Of a DNA stretch of 64,000 nucleotides, positions 63,692 through 64,000 are shown in pieces. The stretch is from assembly GCA_947625025.1 (NCBI GenBank), contig CANQMQ010000004.1, forward strand, positions 29,726 through 93,725. The letters run 5' to 3'. Every line of letters starts with the position of its first letter. Position 1 is the stretch's first letter. Source of the DNA: an uncultured Clostridia bacterium (GTDB lineage Bacteria; Bacillota; Clostridia; Christensenellales; Borkfalkiaceae). A program made the translations under genes and the position numbers. Under the pieces are notes generated by a model that was not told the DNA's origin, made no database searches, and saw only the letters and a program-made list of their open reading frames with translations.

Positions 63692-64000
63692 GATACCCGT
63701 CTCCGTCGCATTCAGCTTGATTGCTCGGATTTTCCCAAAACAAACATTGCATGCCCGAAATAACGAAAAGCCCAATCCGCAAACGCGGATTGGACTTTTT
63801 GGTGCACCGAGGCAATTATAATCCGAACACGAAAGCTCGTCGAGGCGGACCGTTTGCGTTCCGTTTTTATAGTTAAAAATGAAAGTTACTTTGTCATCAT
63901 AGAGGTAAATCGCATTGATAAAACAGTCGATGAGTTTCTGCTTGCTTTCCCTCGTGGATATATCCAGCTTCTTGAACTTCTCAAAAGCATAGGCGATTTG
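63284..64000 (-). CDS. Large serine recombinase C-terminal part, open in frame into the membrane protein; cut by the window
   Basis: From the window edge the minus strand encodes a typical tail of large serine recombinases: IAYAFEKFKKLDISTRESKQ, then KLIDCFINAIYLYDDKVTFIFNYKNG, VRLDEL and CLGAP (64000 to about 63797). The catalytic resolvase domain lies beyond the window. No stop codon occurs before the TAA at 63284-63286, so the frame runs through a terminator-like hairpin and into the small membrane protein gene. Either the recombinase really has this extension, or it ends by readthrough-limited transcription. Such recombinases mobilise integrative elements, so this patch is probably an element end. 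Confidence 0.7.
   Translation of the reverse strand, partial: QIAYAFEKFKKLDISTRESKQKLIDCFINAIYLYDDKVTFIFNYKNGTQTVRLDELSCSDYNCLGAPKSPIRVCGLGFSLFRACNVCFGKIRAIKLNATETGIMKKLSSVKLLLIVLAIGIILAGAVVLLYLLDPSFIPDAYRVTSMAIVVCWAFFIVPSLLFGLQLAIKYFGDRSPEHAFRDGVRIGVIAGFGGILVLNLLVSPVTGIWWYIVTVKKIVSLKKNSSSDNPNDDVFQI
63767..63803. terminator. Terminator-like hairpin inside the recombinase-membrane protein frame
   Basis: CCAATCCGC (63772-63780) and GCGGATTGG (63785-63793) are a perfect nine-base stem around AAAC. AAAAG and CTTTTT flank it, extending the pairing past one mismatch and giving T runs on both strands. It lies just after the recombinase tail and before the membrane protein gene. Confidence 0.7.

Overview
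The window reads as GC-rich chromosomal DNA of an endospore-forming member of the Firmicutes, most likely class Clostridia. Direct support is a sporulation block (spoIIGA-sigE-sigG and a YlmC/YmxH-type gene, plus a YlbJ-type gene), a dGTPase-dnaG-rpoD-trmK-Nif3 operon, Gram-positive lipoproteins and strong GGAGG-type ribosome binding sites. The gut-type polysaccharide locus suggests an anaerobic intestinal or similar habitat. The genus cannot be named from sequence reading alone.

Layout. 1-2,400: a cut metallo-beta-lactamase (MBL) fold hydrolase, a patatin and a ComEC-like hydrolase. 2,422-7,051: a tight shikimate operon aroC-aroB-aroE-aroQ-aroK plus a short-chain reductase, joined by 4-base overlaps. 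7,172-13,129: dGTPase, primase, housekeeping sigma factor, TrmK, Nif3-like and zinc-ribbon proteins. 13,163-20,886: alanine racemase whose start codon sits in a perfect hairpin, a membrane protein behind a consensus promoter, rsmD-coaD, aroF-pheA, an inverted ylbJ, a second patatin and rarA. 20,887-42,770: a polysaccharide utilisation locus. 42,811-45,522: the sporulation sigma block. 45,626-50,887: a DnaD-family protein fused to a DnaI-type N-terminal zinc module, then divergent sbcD-sbcC. 50,895-62,900: a serine-less alpha/beta hydrolase homologue, signal peptidase I, DegV, PepF, DnaB, Sua5, a low-molecular-weight phosphatase, RpiB, a DUF1538 membrane protein with a PII-like partner, and an S51 peptidase. 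63,000-64,000: an AT-richer minus-strand patch with the end of a large serine recombinase, probably the edge of a mobile element.

The polysaccharide locus is the most distinctive part. An AraC-type regulator lies divergent to an ABC solute-binding lipoprotein and two permeases; no ATPase gene is present. These are followed by a GH43 lipoprotein, a 1,707-residue lipoprotein with a CBM9-like head and four tandem tripartite repeats, a membrane-anchored SGNH acetylesterase, a GH2 beta-galactosidase-like enzyme, a GH3 enzyme and a second GH2 enzyme. The likely logic is binding and trimming of a decorated plant glycan (arabinose, xylose, galactose or acetyl side groups) at the cell surface, import of oligosaccharides, and final hydrolysis in the cytoplasm by the three enzymes that lack signal peptides.

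The best candidates for something undescribed are the giant repeat lipoprotein and its module sharing with the esterase, the DnaD/DnaI-N-terminal fusion lacking an AAA+ domain, the catalytic-serine-less hydrolase, the hairpin over the alr start, and the leader hairpin over the sigG ribosome binding site. No tRNA, rRNA or CRISPR array was recognised.
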